Assembly (NCBI RefSeq): GCF_003248355.1
Contig: NZ_QKWY01000002.1
Location: 1,426,001 to 1,490,000 of the forward strand
Length of the DNA: 64,000 bases
Origin: Streptomyces sp. AC1-42W
GTDB lineage: Bacteria > Actinomycetota > Actinomycetes > Streptomycetales > Streptomycetaceae
Reading direction: 5' to 3'
The position numbers and the translations under genes are program-made. The notes beneath the pieces are model-generated. The model was not told the origin of the DNA. It ran no database searches and worked only from the letters and a program-made list of their open reading frames with translations. Positions within the stretch are counted from its first letter, which is position 1; every line of letters begins with the position of its first letter. Positions 47,609-55,417 of this stretch are shown piece after piece.

Positions 47609-49297
47609 GTGCGGATCGGACTGCTCACCGACGGTGGTTATCCGTACGCGACCGGTGAGTCCAGGCTCTGGTGCGACCGCCTGGTACGCGGGCTCGCCCA
47701 GCACGAGTTCGACCTCTTCGCGCTCAGCCGCTCCGCCGAACAGGAGGCGCGCGGCTGGGTACGGCTCCCGGACCGGGTCCGCGGCGTACGCACCGCCCCC
47801 CTGTGGACCGCCGACGAGGAGACCCGCGCCCTGCACGCCCCCCGGGGCCCGCTGGCCCGGCTGCTCACCGGCGGCGGCGCCCACCGCTACGGCCGGCGCG
47901 AACAGCGCCTGTTCGCCACCCACTTCACGGACCTCGCCGCCGCCGTCTGCACCGCGGCCCCCCGCGTCGCGGACGAACGGTTCACGCGCGGCCTGAACGG
48001 CCTCGCCGACCTGGCCGCCGACCACGGCGGACTCCCCGCGGCGCTGCGCTCCGAGACGGCCGTCCGCATCCTGGAAGCCGCCTGCCGCGCCCCCGGCACC
48101 GGACGCACCGTGCAGACCGCCACCGTCGCCGACCTCCTCGCCTTCACCGAGGAACTGGACCGCGCGCTGCGCCCCCTCTCCCTCGACTGGTACGACGAGG
48201 ACGGCCTCGCCGCCGTCGACCTCTGCCACGCCACGTCCGGCGGTACCGCCGCACTGCCGGGACTGCTGGCCAAACGCTTCTTCGGCACCCCGCTGCTGGT
48301 CACCGAGTACGCCGTACGCGTACGGGCGCACTACCTCGCGTCCGGCGACGCCCCGGCCGGTGCGCCGGTGCGCGCCCTCCTCGCCGGGTTCCACGGACTG
48401 CTCGCCACCGAGGTCTACCGGCAGGCCGCGCTCATCACCCCCGGCAACACCCACGCCCGCCGCTGGCAGCAGCGCTGCGGCGCCGACCCCGCGAAGCTGC
48501 GCACCGTGTACCCCGGCATGGAGTCCGCCCGGTTCGACGCGCTCGGCGAGCGCGAGAACGACGGCGGCCCGGACACGCTCGTCTGGGTCGGCCGCATCGA
48601 GCCCGCCAAGGACCTGGTCACCCTGCTGCACGCCTTCGCCCATGTACGCGCCGCCGCCCCGGACACCCGGCTGCGGATCATCGGCGCGCCCACCCCCGAC
48701 CCGGCGGGCGCCGGCTGCCTGGAGCGCTGCCGCGCCGTGGCCGCCCGGCTGTTCCCCGACACGGACGCGGTCACCTTCGAGGAGACCGGCGGGCCGGGCG
48801 TCCCCGACGTCGCCGACGCGTACGCGGCCGGCGGGGTCGTGGTGCTCTCCAGCGTCGTCGAGGGCTTCCCGATCAGCCTGGTCGAGGCGATGTTCTGCGG
48901 CCGGGCCACCGTCTCCACGGACGTCGGCGCGGTCGTCGAGGTCATCGGCGGCACCGGACTCGTGGTCCCGCCACGCAACCCGCGCGCCCTCGCGGACGCC
49001 TGCCTCGCGCTCCTGCGCGACCCCGCGCGCCGGGCCCGCCTCGGCGCGGCGGCGCGCGCCCGCGCACTCGAACTCTTCACCGTCGAGCAGAACCTCACCG
49101 CGTTCGACGGCATCTACCTCGACCTGATCGCACGGGCGCCGGTACGCGACTGGGAGCCGCCGGCCGCCGACGGGGGCCCGCGTCCCTTCGCCACCCCGCC
49201 GGAGTTCCACATGCTGGACCACTGGCCGGACGGCGCCGACGAGGAACGCGCCGACCGCATCCCCAGCCGGGCGGGCGCCGGGAGCGCCCATGCCTGA
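47609..49297 (+). CDS. PelF-like family 4 glycosyltransferase (DUF3492 N-domain)
   Basis: This 562-residue glycosyltransferase begins RIGLLTDGGYPYATG, the DUF3492 N-terminal domain shared with PelF of the Pel polysaccharide system. Its middle has HATSGGTAALPG and LVTEYAVRVRAH. The C-terminal Rossmann half has WVGRIEPAKDLVTLLHAF and the sugar-nucleotide loop EGFPISLVEAM (about 416-426). It would polymerise a UDP-sugar, probably an N-acetylhexosamine, at the inner membrane face. The GTG at 47609 matches the conserved N-terminus. It overlaps the next gene by 8 bases and heads a four-gene cluster. Confidence 0.88.
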   Translation: MRIGLLTDGGYPYATGESRLWCDRLVRGLAQHEFDLFALSRSAEQEARGWVRLPDRVRGVRTAPLWTADEETRALHAPRGPLARLLTGGGAHRYGRREQRLFATHFTDLAAAVCTAAPRVADERFTRGLNGLADLAADHGGLPAALRSETAVRILEAACRAPGTGRTVQTATVADLLAFTEELDRALRPLSLDWYDEDGLAAVDLCHATSGGTAALPGLLAKRFFGTPLLVTEYAVRVRAHYLASGDAPAGAPVRALLAGFHGLLATEVYRQAALITPGNTHARRWQQRCGADPAKLRTVYPGMESARFDALGERENDGGPDTLVWVGRIEPAKDLVTLLHAFAHVRAAAPDTRLRIIGAPTPDPAGAGCLERCRAVAARLFPDTDAVTFEETGGPGVPDVADAYAAGGVVVLSSVVEGFPISLVEAMFCGRATVSTDVGAVVEVIGGTGLVVPPRNPRALADACLALLRDPARRARLGAAARARALELFTVEQNLTAFDGIYLDLIARAPVRDWEPPAADGGPRPFATPPEFHMLDHWPDGADEERADRIPSRAGAGSAHA

Positions 49298-50492
49298 CCA
49301 CGACACGGCGGACCGTCCGGACGCGCCCGCGCGCGCCCCCGAGGTGGCACGCCCCGAGCACCCCGCGCGCGCCGCCCACCCGCACCCCGTCCGCGCCGCC
49401 ACCGCCCGCAAGAGCGCCACCGCCCGGCGGAACACCGCCGACCCGGTGCGCGCGCTCATGCGCCGCCACCGCGAGCTGTGCGAACGGGCCGTCGATCCGC
49501 TGGAGATCGCCGCCGGACTCGAAGCGCACGGGGTCACCGACCGCACCGCCGCCCGCTACCGGCACCGCGACGTGTTCTCGCTCGCCGAGGAACTTTTCGC
49601 ACGGGTGCCCGCCGTCGTGGGGGAGCCCGCCGCGCCGGGGCCCGCTCCGGCGCGCGACGTCACCACGCGCGCCGCCTGGACCCTGCGCGCGCTGCTGCCC
49701 GGCGCCGCCTGCCTCACGACCCTCCTCGCCCTGCGGCTCACCGAAGGGGTGCTCGGCGGTGACGCCCGGCTCGCCCTCGGCTGCGGCGGCGCGCTGCTCA
49801 CGCTGATCGCCCTACTCCTGGCCGTGCGCACCGGCCCGCTCGGCGCCGCCCCCGCCGCCTCCGGCACCGGCACGCTCCGCGTCTGCTGGCTGCTCGGCTA
49901 CGTCCTGTACGGCGACGCCCTGCTCCATCAGGTCCTCAGCGGCGGCCCCGAGGGCCCCTGGGACCTGACCCCGGCACCGCTGCCGGCGCTCGCCCTCGCG
50001 GTGGTGCCCGCCGCCTGGTGCGCCCACCTCTTCTCGCTGCACGCCCACCGCAGACTGCTCGGCTCGCACGCCCTGGAGGAGTTCGCGGCCGGCGCCCGCC
50101 CCCTGCTCTTCGGCGTCGTCGCGCTCTTCCTCGGCGCCCTGGCCGTCCTCCAGTACCTGACCGGCCCGGTGTTCGGGCGCGGCGGGGCACCTGCCGGGGC
50201 CGCCGCCCTCGGGATGCTGCTCCTGCTGGCCCGGCTGCTCACCGTGCACGGCTTCCCGGAACCGGCCGCCACCGGACTCGCCGCCGCCGTCGCGGTGGAG
50301 GCCGCCGCCCCGGCCCTGATCCTGGCCGGCCGGCTGCCCGGTCTCGACGCGGTGGCCCGCCCGGTCGAGGCGCTGATCGAGGCGGGCGGCACCGGGGCCG
50401 TCCCCGCGCTGGCCTGCGGCGCGGCCGCCCTCGGCCTGCTGATCACCGCCACCCTCGCCCTCGCCAGGGCCTCCGCCCACACCGCCCCCTGA
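49290..50492 (+). CDS. Polytopic membrane protein of the glycan locus
   Basis: This 400-residue protein has an Ala/Pro-rich tail (1-48), then a helical domain (about 50-115; RHRELCERAVDPLEIAAGL, TAARYRHRDVFSLAEELF) and 8-10 hydrophobic helices to the end. The ATG at 49290 follows GGGAG. The layout (one soluble domain plus many helices) and coupling to a PelF-like enzyme suggest a polysaccharide export partner, as PelG is for PelF. I see no motif that proves homology to PelG or PelE. Confidence 0.78.
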   Translation: MPDHDTADRPDAPARAPEVARPEHPARAAHPHPVRAATARKSATARRNTADPVRALMRRHRELCERAVDPLEIAAGLEAHGVTDRTAARYRHRDVFSLAEELFARVPAVVGEPAAPGPAPARDVTTRAAWTLRALLPGAACLTTLLALRLTEGVLGGDARLALGCGGALLTLIALLLAVRTGPLGAAPAASGTGTLRVCWLLGYVLYGDALLHQVLSGGPEGPWDLTPAPLPALALAVVPAAWCAHLFSLHAHRRLLGSHALEEFAAGARPLLFGVVALFLGALAVLQYLTGPVFGRGGAPAGAAALGMLLLLARLLTVHGFPEPAATGLAAAVAVEAAAPALILAGRLPGLDAVARPVEALIEAGGTGAVPALACGAAALGLLITATLALARASAHTAP

Positions 50493-50596
50493 TGGGGCGG
50501 CCCCCGAACCCGTCCGCGGAGCCGACGCCGCGGACGCGTCCCACCCGAACCGTACGCATCGAGCCGTACGGAACTGCCACAAGGAGACACACCGAC

Positions 50597-50662
50597 ATGA
50601 CCCCCCAATCCCCCGCACCGGCAGCCCGCCGTCGGCCCCATGGCGGAGGCGGTGCGCGATGA
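50597..50662 (+). CDS. 21-codon leader ORF translationally coupled to the epimerase gene
   Basis: A strong AAGGAG lies nine bases before an ATG at 50597. The frame runs 21 codons (MTPQSPAPAARRRPHGGGGA, ending R) to a TGA that overlaps the epimerase ATG (ATGA). It may be a leader that feeds ribosomes to the epimerase start, whose own ribosome site is weaker, or the former N-terminus after a frameshift. An inverted repeat (50512-50519 with 50528-50535) lies just upstream. Confidence 0.45.
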   Translation: MTPQSPAPAARRRPHGGGGAR

Positions 50663-51624
50663 GGGTGCTGCTGCTCGGAGCCAACGGATTCATCGGCCGG
50701 TTCGTGGCCGACCGGCTGCTCGCCGACCCCGCCGTCCACCTCACGGCGCTCGGCCGCGGCGACGACGCCGACGTACGGTTCGACCTCGCGACCGGCAGCC
50801 CCGGAGCGCTGACCCGCTTCCTGGACGCCGTCCACCCCGGAGTCGTCGTCAACTGCGCCGGGGCGACCCGCGGCGGCGCCCGCGACCTGACCCGGCACAA
50901 CACCGTCGCCGTCGCCACCGTCTGCGAGGCGATGCGGCGCAGCCGCTGCACCGCCCGGCTGGTCCAGGTCGGCTGCGCGTCGGAGTACGGCCCCTCCCAG
51001 CCCGGCTCCTCCACGGCGGAGGACGCCATTCCGCGCCCCGGCGGCCCGTACGGCGTCAGCAAGCTCGCCGCCACCGAGCTGGTCCTGGGCTCCGGCCTGG
51101 ACGCGGTCGTGCTGCGGGTCTTCTCCCCGGTCGGCCCCGGCACCCCGGCGGGCTCCCCGCTCGGCCGGCTCGCCGAGGCGATGCGCCGCACCATGCAGTC
51201 CGGCGACGGCGAGCTGAAGCTCAGCGGTCTCGGCGTGCAGCGCGACTTCGTGGACGTGCGCGATGTGGCGCGGGCCGTCCACGCCGCGTCCCTCTCCGCC
51301 GCGCAGGGCGTCGTCAACATCGGCACCGGGCGGGCCGTCCGGCTGCGCGACGCGGCGGCCGTCCTCGCCAAGGTCGCCGGATACGCCGGCGCGCTCCACG
51401 AGCTGGACACGCCCCCCGCCCGGCTGCCCATCGGCGCCCCCCGGACCTCCGCCGAAGCGGTCATCGAGCACCTCTCGGCCACCCCGTCGCCGTACCCGGA
51501 CGGCTGCGGCGCCTGGCAGCAGGCCGACGTCCGCACCGCCCGCGACCGGCTCGGCTGGCGCCCCCGGATCAACCTGGAGGAGTCACTCGCCGACATCTGG
51601 ATGGAGGCGGCGTGCCGTATCTGA
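50659..51624 (+). CDS. NAD-dependent epimerase/dehydratase (extended SDR)
   Basis: This 321-residue extended short-chain dehydrogenase has the Rossmann nucleotide motif GANGFIG (7-13) and the catalytic Tyr131-x3-Lys135 (YGVSK). A typical sugar-nucleotide epimerase C-terminal part has RDFVDVRDVARA and a Pro/Arg-rich end. It probably epimerises or oxidises a UDP-sugar, supplying the polymer made by the PelF-like enzyme; PelX and Aspergillus Uge3 do this for GalNAc-rich polymers. The ATG at 50659 overlaps the leader ORF. The stop overlaps the next gene by 13 bases. Confidence 0.88.
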   Translation: MRVLLLGANGFIGRFVADRLLADPAVHLTALGRGDDADVRFDLATGSPGALTRFLDAVHPGVVVNCAGATRGGARDLTRHNTVAVATVCEAMRRSRCTARLVQVGCASEYGPSQPGSSTAEDAIPRPGGPYGVSKLAATELVLGSGLDAVVLRVFSPVGPGTPAGSPLGRLAEAMRRTMQSGDGELKLSGLGVQRDFVDVRDVARAVHAASLSAAQGVVNIGTGRAVRLRDAAAVLAKVAGYAGALHELDTPPARLPIGAPRTSAEAVIEHLSATPSPYPDGCGAWQQADVRTARDRLGWRPRINLEESLADIWMEAACRI

Positions 51625-52439
51625 CCCGGCCCGGCACCGCCCGGTGCCCCGCCGGCACCGACGGGCCGGGTCTCGGGATTCCCGGCTACGCGCACCCGCT
51701 GCTCGCCCCGGCCGAGTGGGCCGAGCTGACCCGCCCCGGCACCCCGCTGCACTGGGCGGTCCTGGACATCGACAACGGCCCCGGCAGCAGGCCCGACCCG
51801 CACTGCCTGGAGGTGGCGGGCCGGCTGCGCAACGCCCGCGCCCGCGCGCTGCACGGCGCGGAGCCGCTGGACACCGTCCGGGCGGCGGGCGGCCGGCTGC
51901 TCGGCAGGCTCGACCTCGCGCACGGCGTGCGGCTCTTCGCGGAGCTGCTCGCCGACGCCCGGTCCTTCCTGGACTGGTACCGGGTGGACGGCTTCTACCT
52001 GGACCGCTGCCCGTCCGACCGGGGCGAGCTGCCCGGTGTCCGCCGCCTCACCGGCACCCTGCGGGCGCTGCTGGGGACGGACGGCGGGCATCTCGTACTG
52101 GGGCACGACACCCACCCGTACCCCGGCTACGCCGAGACGGGCGACCAGCTCGTCACGTTCCGGGGGGCGTGGAGCGACTACCGCTGGTCGCAGGTGGCGG
52201 AGTGGACCGCCGCCTACCCGCCGGAGAGGTTCGCCCACCTCGTGCACGGCGTTCCGCGCACCCATCTGGAGGAGGCGATGCGCATCGCCCGCTGGCAGGG
52301 CGCGGCCACGATCTTCTTCACCGACCGGGGCGGCGCCCCGGGCCCCGGAAACGGGCGCGGACAATCCGATCCATTCGCGACACTGCCCAAGTACTGGGAC
52401 GAAATTGTCTCGCGGATCGGACCCGGTCTCTTGGAATGA
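51612..52439 (+). CDS. Spherulation-specific family 4 (Sph3-like) glycosidase
   Basis: This 275-residue TIM-barrel protein resembles the spherulin-4 family (PF12138; fungal Sph3 is GH135). Conserved pieces are IPGYAHPLLAPAEWAEL and LHWAVLDIDNGPGS at the start, the active-site strand VDGFYLDRCPSD with two acidic residues, GHDTHPYPGY, and VTFRGAWSDYRW. Fungal Sph3 is needed for galactosaminogalactan synthesis and hydrolyses GalNAc-containing polymer. No signal peptide is visible with the GTG at 51612, so export is unexplained. GGAGG precedes that GTG. The overlap with the epimerase gene shows a shared function. Confidence 0.82.
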   Translation: MPYLTRPGTARCPAGTDGPGLGIPGYAHPLLAPAEWAELTRPGTPLHWAVLDIDNGPGSRPDPHCLEVAGRLRNARARALHGAEPLDTVRAAGGRLLGRLDLAHGVRLFAELLADARSFLDWYRVDGFYLDRCPSDRGELPGVRRLTGTLRALLGTDGGHLVLGHDTHPYPGYAETGDQLVTFRGAWSDYRWSQVAEWTAAYPPERFAHLVHGVPRTHLEEAMRIARWQGAATIFFTDRGGAPGPGNGRGQSDPFATLPKYWDEIVSRIGPGLLE

Positions 52440-52473
52440 GATGGGGCGTGGCAGTGTTACGGGAAGAACAACC

Positions 52474-52494
52474 GTACGTAGTCGAAGTACGTAG
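52474..52494. repeat. Direct repeat GTACGTAG x2 upstream of moeZ
   Basis: GTACGTAG occurs at 52474-52481 and 52487-52494, 13 bases apart, within the 85-base gap before moeZ. It may be a regulatory site, but the short repeat could be chance. Confidence 0.4.
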
Positions 52495-52524
52495 AAACCG
52501 ACCACCTGCATTGTTGAGGTTCCT

Positions 52525-53703
52525 GTGTCGCTGCCACCCCTGGTCGAGCCAGCTGCTGAGCTCACCGTCGACGAGGTCCGCAGGTACTCCCGCCACCTGA
52601 TCATCCCGGACGTCGGGATGGACGGGCAGAAGCGGCTGAAGAATTCGAAGGTGCTCTGTGTCGGCGCCGGCGGCCTCGGCTCGCCGGCCCTGATGTACAT
52701 GGCCGCCGCCGGTGTCGGCACGCTCGGCATCGTCGAGTTCGACGAGGTCGACGAGTCGAACCTGCAGCGCCAGGTCATCCACAGCCAGGGTGACATCGGC
52801 AAGTCGAAGGCGCTGTCGGCCAAGGAGACCGTCCAGGGCATCAACCCCCTGGTCGAGGTGATCCTTCACGAGGAGCGGCTCGAAGCCGACAACGTGATGG
52901 ACATCTTCTCCCAGTACGACCTGATCGTGGACGGCACGGACAACTTCGCCACCCGCTATCTCGTCAACGACGCCGCGGTGCTGCTGAACAAGCCCTACAT
53001 CTGGGGTTCGATCTACCGCTTCGACGGCCAGGCGTCCGTGTTCTGGTCGGAGCACGGTCCCTGCTACCGCTGCCTCTACCCGGAGCCGCCCCCGCCGGGC
53101 ATGGTTCCGTCCTGCGCCGAGGGCGGCGTCCTCGGCGTCCTCTGCGCCTCCGTGGGCTCGATCCAGGTCAACGAGGCCATCAAGCTGCTCGCCGGCATCG
53201 GCGAGCCGCTCGTCGGCCGGCTGATGATCTACGACGCCCTGGAGATGCAGTACCGCCAGGTCAAGATCCGCAAGGACCCCAACTGCGCGGTCTGCGGCGA
53301 GAACCCCACCGTCACCGAGCTCATCGACTACGAGGCCTTCTGCGGCGTCGTGTCCGATGAGGCCCAGGAGGCGGCGGCCGGTTCCACGATCACTCCCAAG
53401 CAGCTCAAGGAGTGGATCGACGCCGACGAGAAGATCGAGATCATCGACGTCCGCGAGCCGAACGAGTACGAGATCGTGTCGATCCCGGGCTCCCGGCTCA
53501 TCCCGAAGAACGAGTTCCTGATGGGCACCGCCCTCCAGGACCTCCCGCAGGACAAGCGCATCGTCTTGAACTGCAAGACGGGTGTCCGCAGTGCGGAAGT
53601 TCTGGCGGTTCTCAAGTCGGCGGGCTTCGCCGACGCGGTCCACCTGGGCGGCGGTGTCGTCGGCTGGGTCAACCAGATCGAGCCCGAGAAGCCGATCTAC
53701 TAG
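52525..53703 (+). CDS. moeZ: Adenylyltransferase/sulfurtransferase MoeZ
   Basis: This 392-residue protein fuses a ThiF/MoeB adenylyltransferase to a rhodanese domain. The adenylyltransferase has the ATP site VLCVGAGGLGSPAL and RQVIHSQGDIGKSKA, with zinc pairs CYRC and CAVC. The rhodanese domain (about 290-392) has active Cys350 in LNCKTGVRS. It activates C-terminal glycine of small sulfur carriers (MoaD, ThiS, CysO-like and others) and loads sulfur. This is the common actinobacterial all-purpose sulfur loader. The GTG at 52525 is conserved. A terminator follows. In mycobacteria the orthologue (Rv3206c) follows the DUF3152 gene; here the glycan locus intervenes. Confidence 0.96.
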   Translation: MSLPPLVEPAAELTVDEVRRYSRHLIIPDVGMDGQKRLKNSKVLCVGAGGLGSPALMYMAAAGVGTLGIVEFDEVDESNLQRQVIHSQGDIGKSKALSAKETVQGINPLVEVILHEERLEADNVMDIFSQYDLIVDGTDNFATRYLVNDAAVLLNKPYIWGSIYRFDGQASVFWSEHGPCYRCLYPEPPPPGMVPSCAEGGVLGVLCASVGSIQVNEAIKLLAGIGEPLVGRLMIYDALEMQYRQVKIRKDPNCAVCGENPTVTELIDYEAFCGVVSDEAQEAAAGSTITPKQLKEWIDADEKIEIIDVREPNEYEIVSIPGSRLIPKNEFLMGTALQDLPQDKRIVLNCKTGVRSAEVLAVLKSAGFADAVHLGGGVVGWVNQIEPEKPIY

Positions 53704-53710
53704 AACGACG

Positions 53711-53748
53711 CGAAGGGGCCGGTCCGCATGCGCGGGCCGGCCCCTTCG
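53711..53748. terminator. Terminator hairpin between moeZ and the convergent peptidase gene
   Basis: A 17-bp arm (53711-53727) pairs with 53732-53748 with one wobble and a 4-base loop. It can serve both converging genes. Confidence 0.85.
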
Positions 53749-53763
53749 GCACGCCGGGAGCGG

Positions 53764-55320
53764 CTACGGGCAGGTCTTGCCGTCCGCCGGAACCTCCCCG
53801 TCCAGGAAGTACGAGTCCACGGTGGCCGTCACACAGCTGTTGCCGCCGTAGGCGCCGTGCCCCTCGCCCTTGTTGGTGAGCAGCACACCGACGCCCTCGC
53901 CCAGCTCGTCCGCCATCCGGCGCGCCCCCTCGTACGGTGTCGCCGGGTCGCCCGTGGTGCCCACGACCAGGATCGGACCGGCGCCCGGAGCGCTCGCCTC
54001 CGGATCGTCGTGCGCGCCCGCCACCGGCCAGCCCGAGCACCAGCCCGCCGTGTCCCAGGCCAGGAACGGCCCGAACACCGGGGACAGCTTCTCGAACTCG
54101 GGCAGCAGCGCCTTCGCCTCGGCGACCGTGGGCCTGGCCCTGCCGTCCGCGCAGGAGATGGCCCGCTGCGAGTGGTTCTGGGTGTCGTAGTGGCCGCTCC
54201 CGTCCCGCCCGTTGTACGAGTCGGCGAGCTGGAGCAGCGGGGCGCCGTCGCCGTCCTCGGCCTTGGCCAGGGCGCGGGTGAGCGTGGGCCAGCTCTCCCG
54301 GGAGTAGAGGGGGAGCACGATGCCGGTGATCGCCAGCGATTCGTTGAGCTCGCGATCGGTCCCGGTGGGCAGCGGCTTCGCGTCGATCCGCTTCAGCAGG
54401 GCGGCCACCCGCCGGGTGCCCGCCTCCGGGTCCTCGCCCCGGTCCGCGAAGTAGTTGTCCAGGGCGCGCTGGAAGCCGGTCGTCTGATTGCGCGCGTGCC
54501 CGGTGCTGTCGGCGGTCGGGTCGACGACCGCGTCGAAGACCGTACGCCCCACCCTCCGCGGGAAGAGGTGCGCGTACGTGCCGCCCAGCTCGGTGCCGTA
54601 CGACATCCCGAAGTACGTCAGCTTCTCGTCGCCGAGCACCTGGCGGATCAGGTCCATGTCGCGGGCGGCGTTCACCGTGCCGACGTACGGCAGGACCCGG
54701 CCCGACATGCGGGCGCAGCCGGCCCCGAAGTCGGCACCGTCCTTCATGAACGCCGCCTCCTCGGCCGCCGTGTCCGGGGTCATGTCCACGCCCTGGTACG
54801 CGGTGTCCTGCTCCTGGTCGTCCCGGCAGCGCACCCCGGCGCTCCGCGCCACCCCGCGCGGATCGAAGCCGACCAGGTCGTAGCGGGTGTTCAGGGTGGT
54901 GTACGAGGCGGCGGCGCGCGGGAGTATGGAGACGCCCGAGCCGCCGGGCCCGCCGAAGTTGAACAGCATCGACCCCAGCCGCTTGCCCCGGTCCGTGGCC
55001 TCCTTGCGGATCAGCGCGATGCCCAGGGTGTCGCCCTTCGGCTTCGCGTAGTCCAGCGGGACCTTTACCGTGGCGCAGCGCCAGTCGGCGCCGGGTGCCT
55101 CGCCGCCCCCGGGGGCCTCGCAGCGCTTCCAGTCCGGGCGCTGCGAGGTGAGCGAGGCGGGCAGCCCGTCCGCGCCGGGCGGGGCGTCCGAGGCCGGCGG
55201 GGCGGGCGACGCGGCCGTGCCGCCGCCCTTGTCGTCCGAGCCGCCCTCGCAGCCCGCGAGCACCCCCGTCAGCAGCAGTGCGGCGGTGGCGAGTGCCCCG
55301 GCCCGTGCGTGTGCGACCAC
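53764..55320 (-). CDS. Secreted tripeptidyl-aminopeptidase-like lipoprotein (first copy)
   Basis: This 518-residue alpha/beta-hydrolase of the Streptomyces TAP/SlpD/E group has a lipoprotein signal with lipobox VLAGC (Cys24) and a prolyl/tripeptidyl-peptidase fold. The nucleophile is in GMSYGTELGG, the oxyanion region in FNFGGPGGSG, the acid in VGTTGDPATPYEG and the histidine in GEGHGAYGG. The GTG at 55320 is chosen because GGAGG lies 9 bases upstream and it starts a clean signal peptide; longer starts exist. It would trim N-terminal peptides outside the cell. Its closest relative is the next gene upstream, so the pair arose by duplication. Confidence 0.9.
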   Translation of the reverse strand: MVAHARAGALATAALLLTGVLAGCEGGSDDKGGGTAASPAPPASDAPPGADGLPASLTSQRPDWKRCEAPGGGEAPGADWRCATVKVPLDYAKPKGDTLGIALIRKEATDRGKRLGSMLFNFGGPGGSGVSILPRAAASYTTLNTRYDLVGFDPRGVARSAGVRCRDDQEQDTAYQGVDMTPDTAAEEAAFMKDGADFGAGCARMSGRVLPYVGTVNAARDMDLIRQVLGDEKLTYFGMSYGTELGGTYAHLFPRRVGRTVFDAVVDPTADSTGHARNQTTGFQRALDNYFADRGEDPEAGTRRVAALLKRIDAKPLPTGTDRELNESLAITGIVLPLYSRESWPTLTRALAKAEDGDGAPLLQLADSYNGRDGSGHYDTQNHSQRAISCADGRARPTVAEAKALLPEFEKLSPVFGPFLAWDTAGWCSGWPVAGAHDDPEASAPGAGPILVVGTTGDPATPYEGARRMADELGEGVGVLLTNKGEGHGAYGGNSCVTATVDSYFLDGEVPADGKTCP

Positions 55321-55417
55321 GTCGTACGTCCTCCCCGTCGAGCGCTGCCGGTACGGCAGTTCGCCCATCGTAGGCGGCGCACGACGAGGCCCCACGGGCC
55401 GATCCGGGCGGAAGGAC

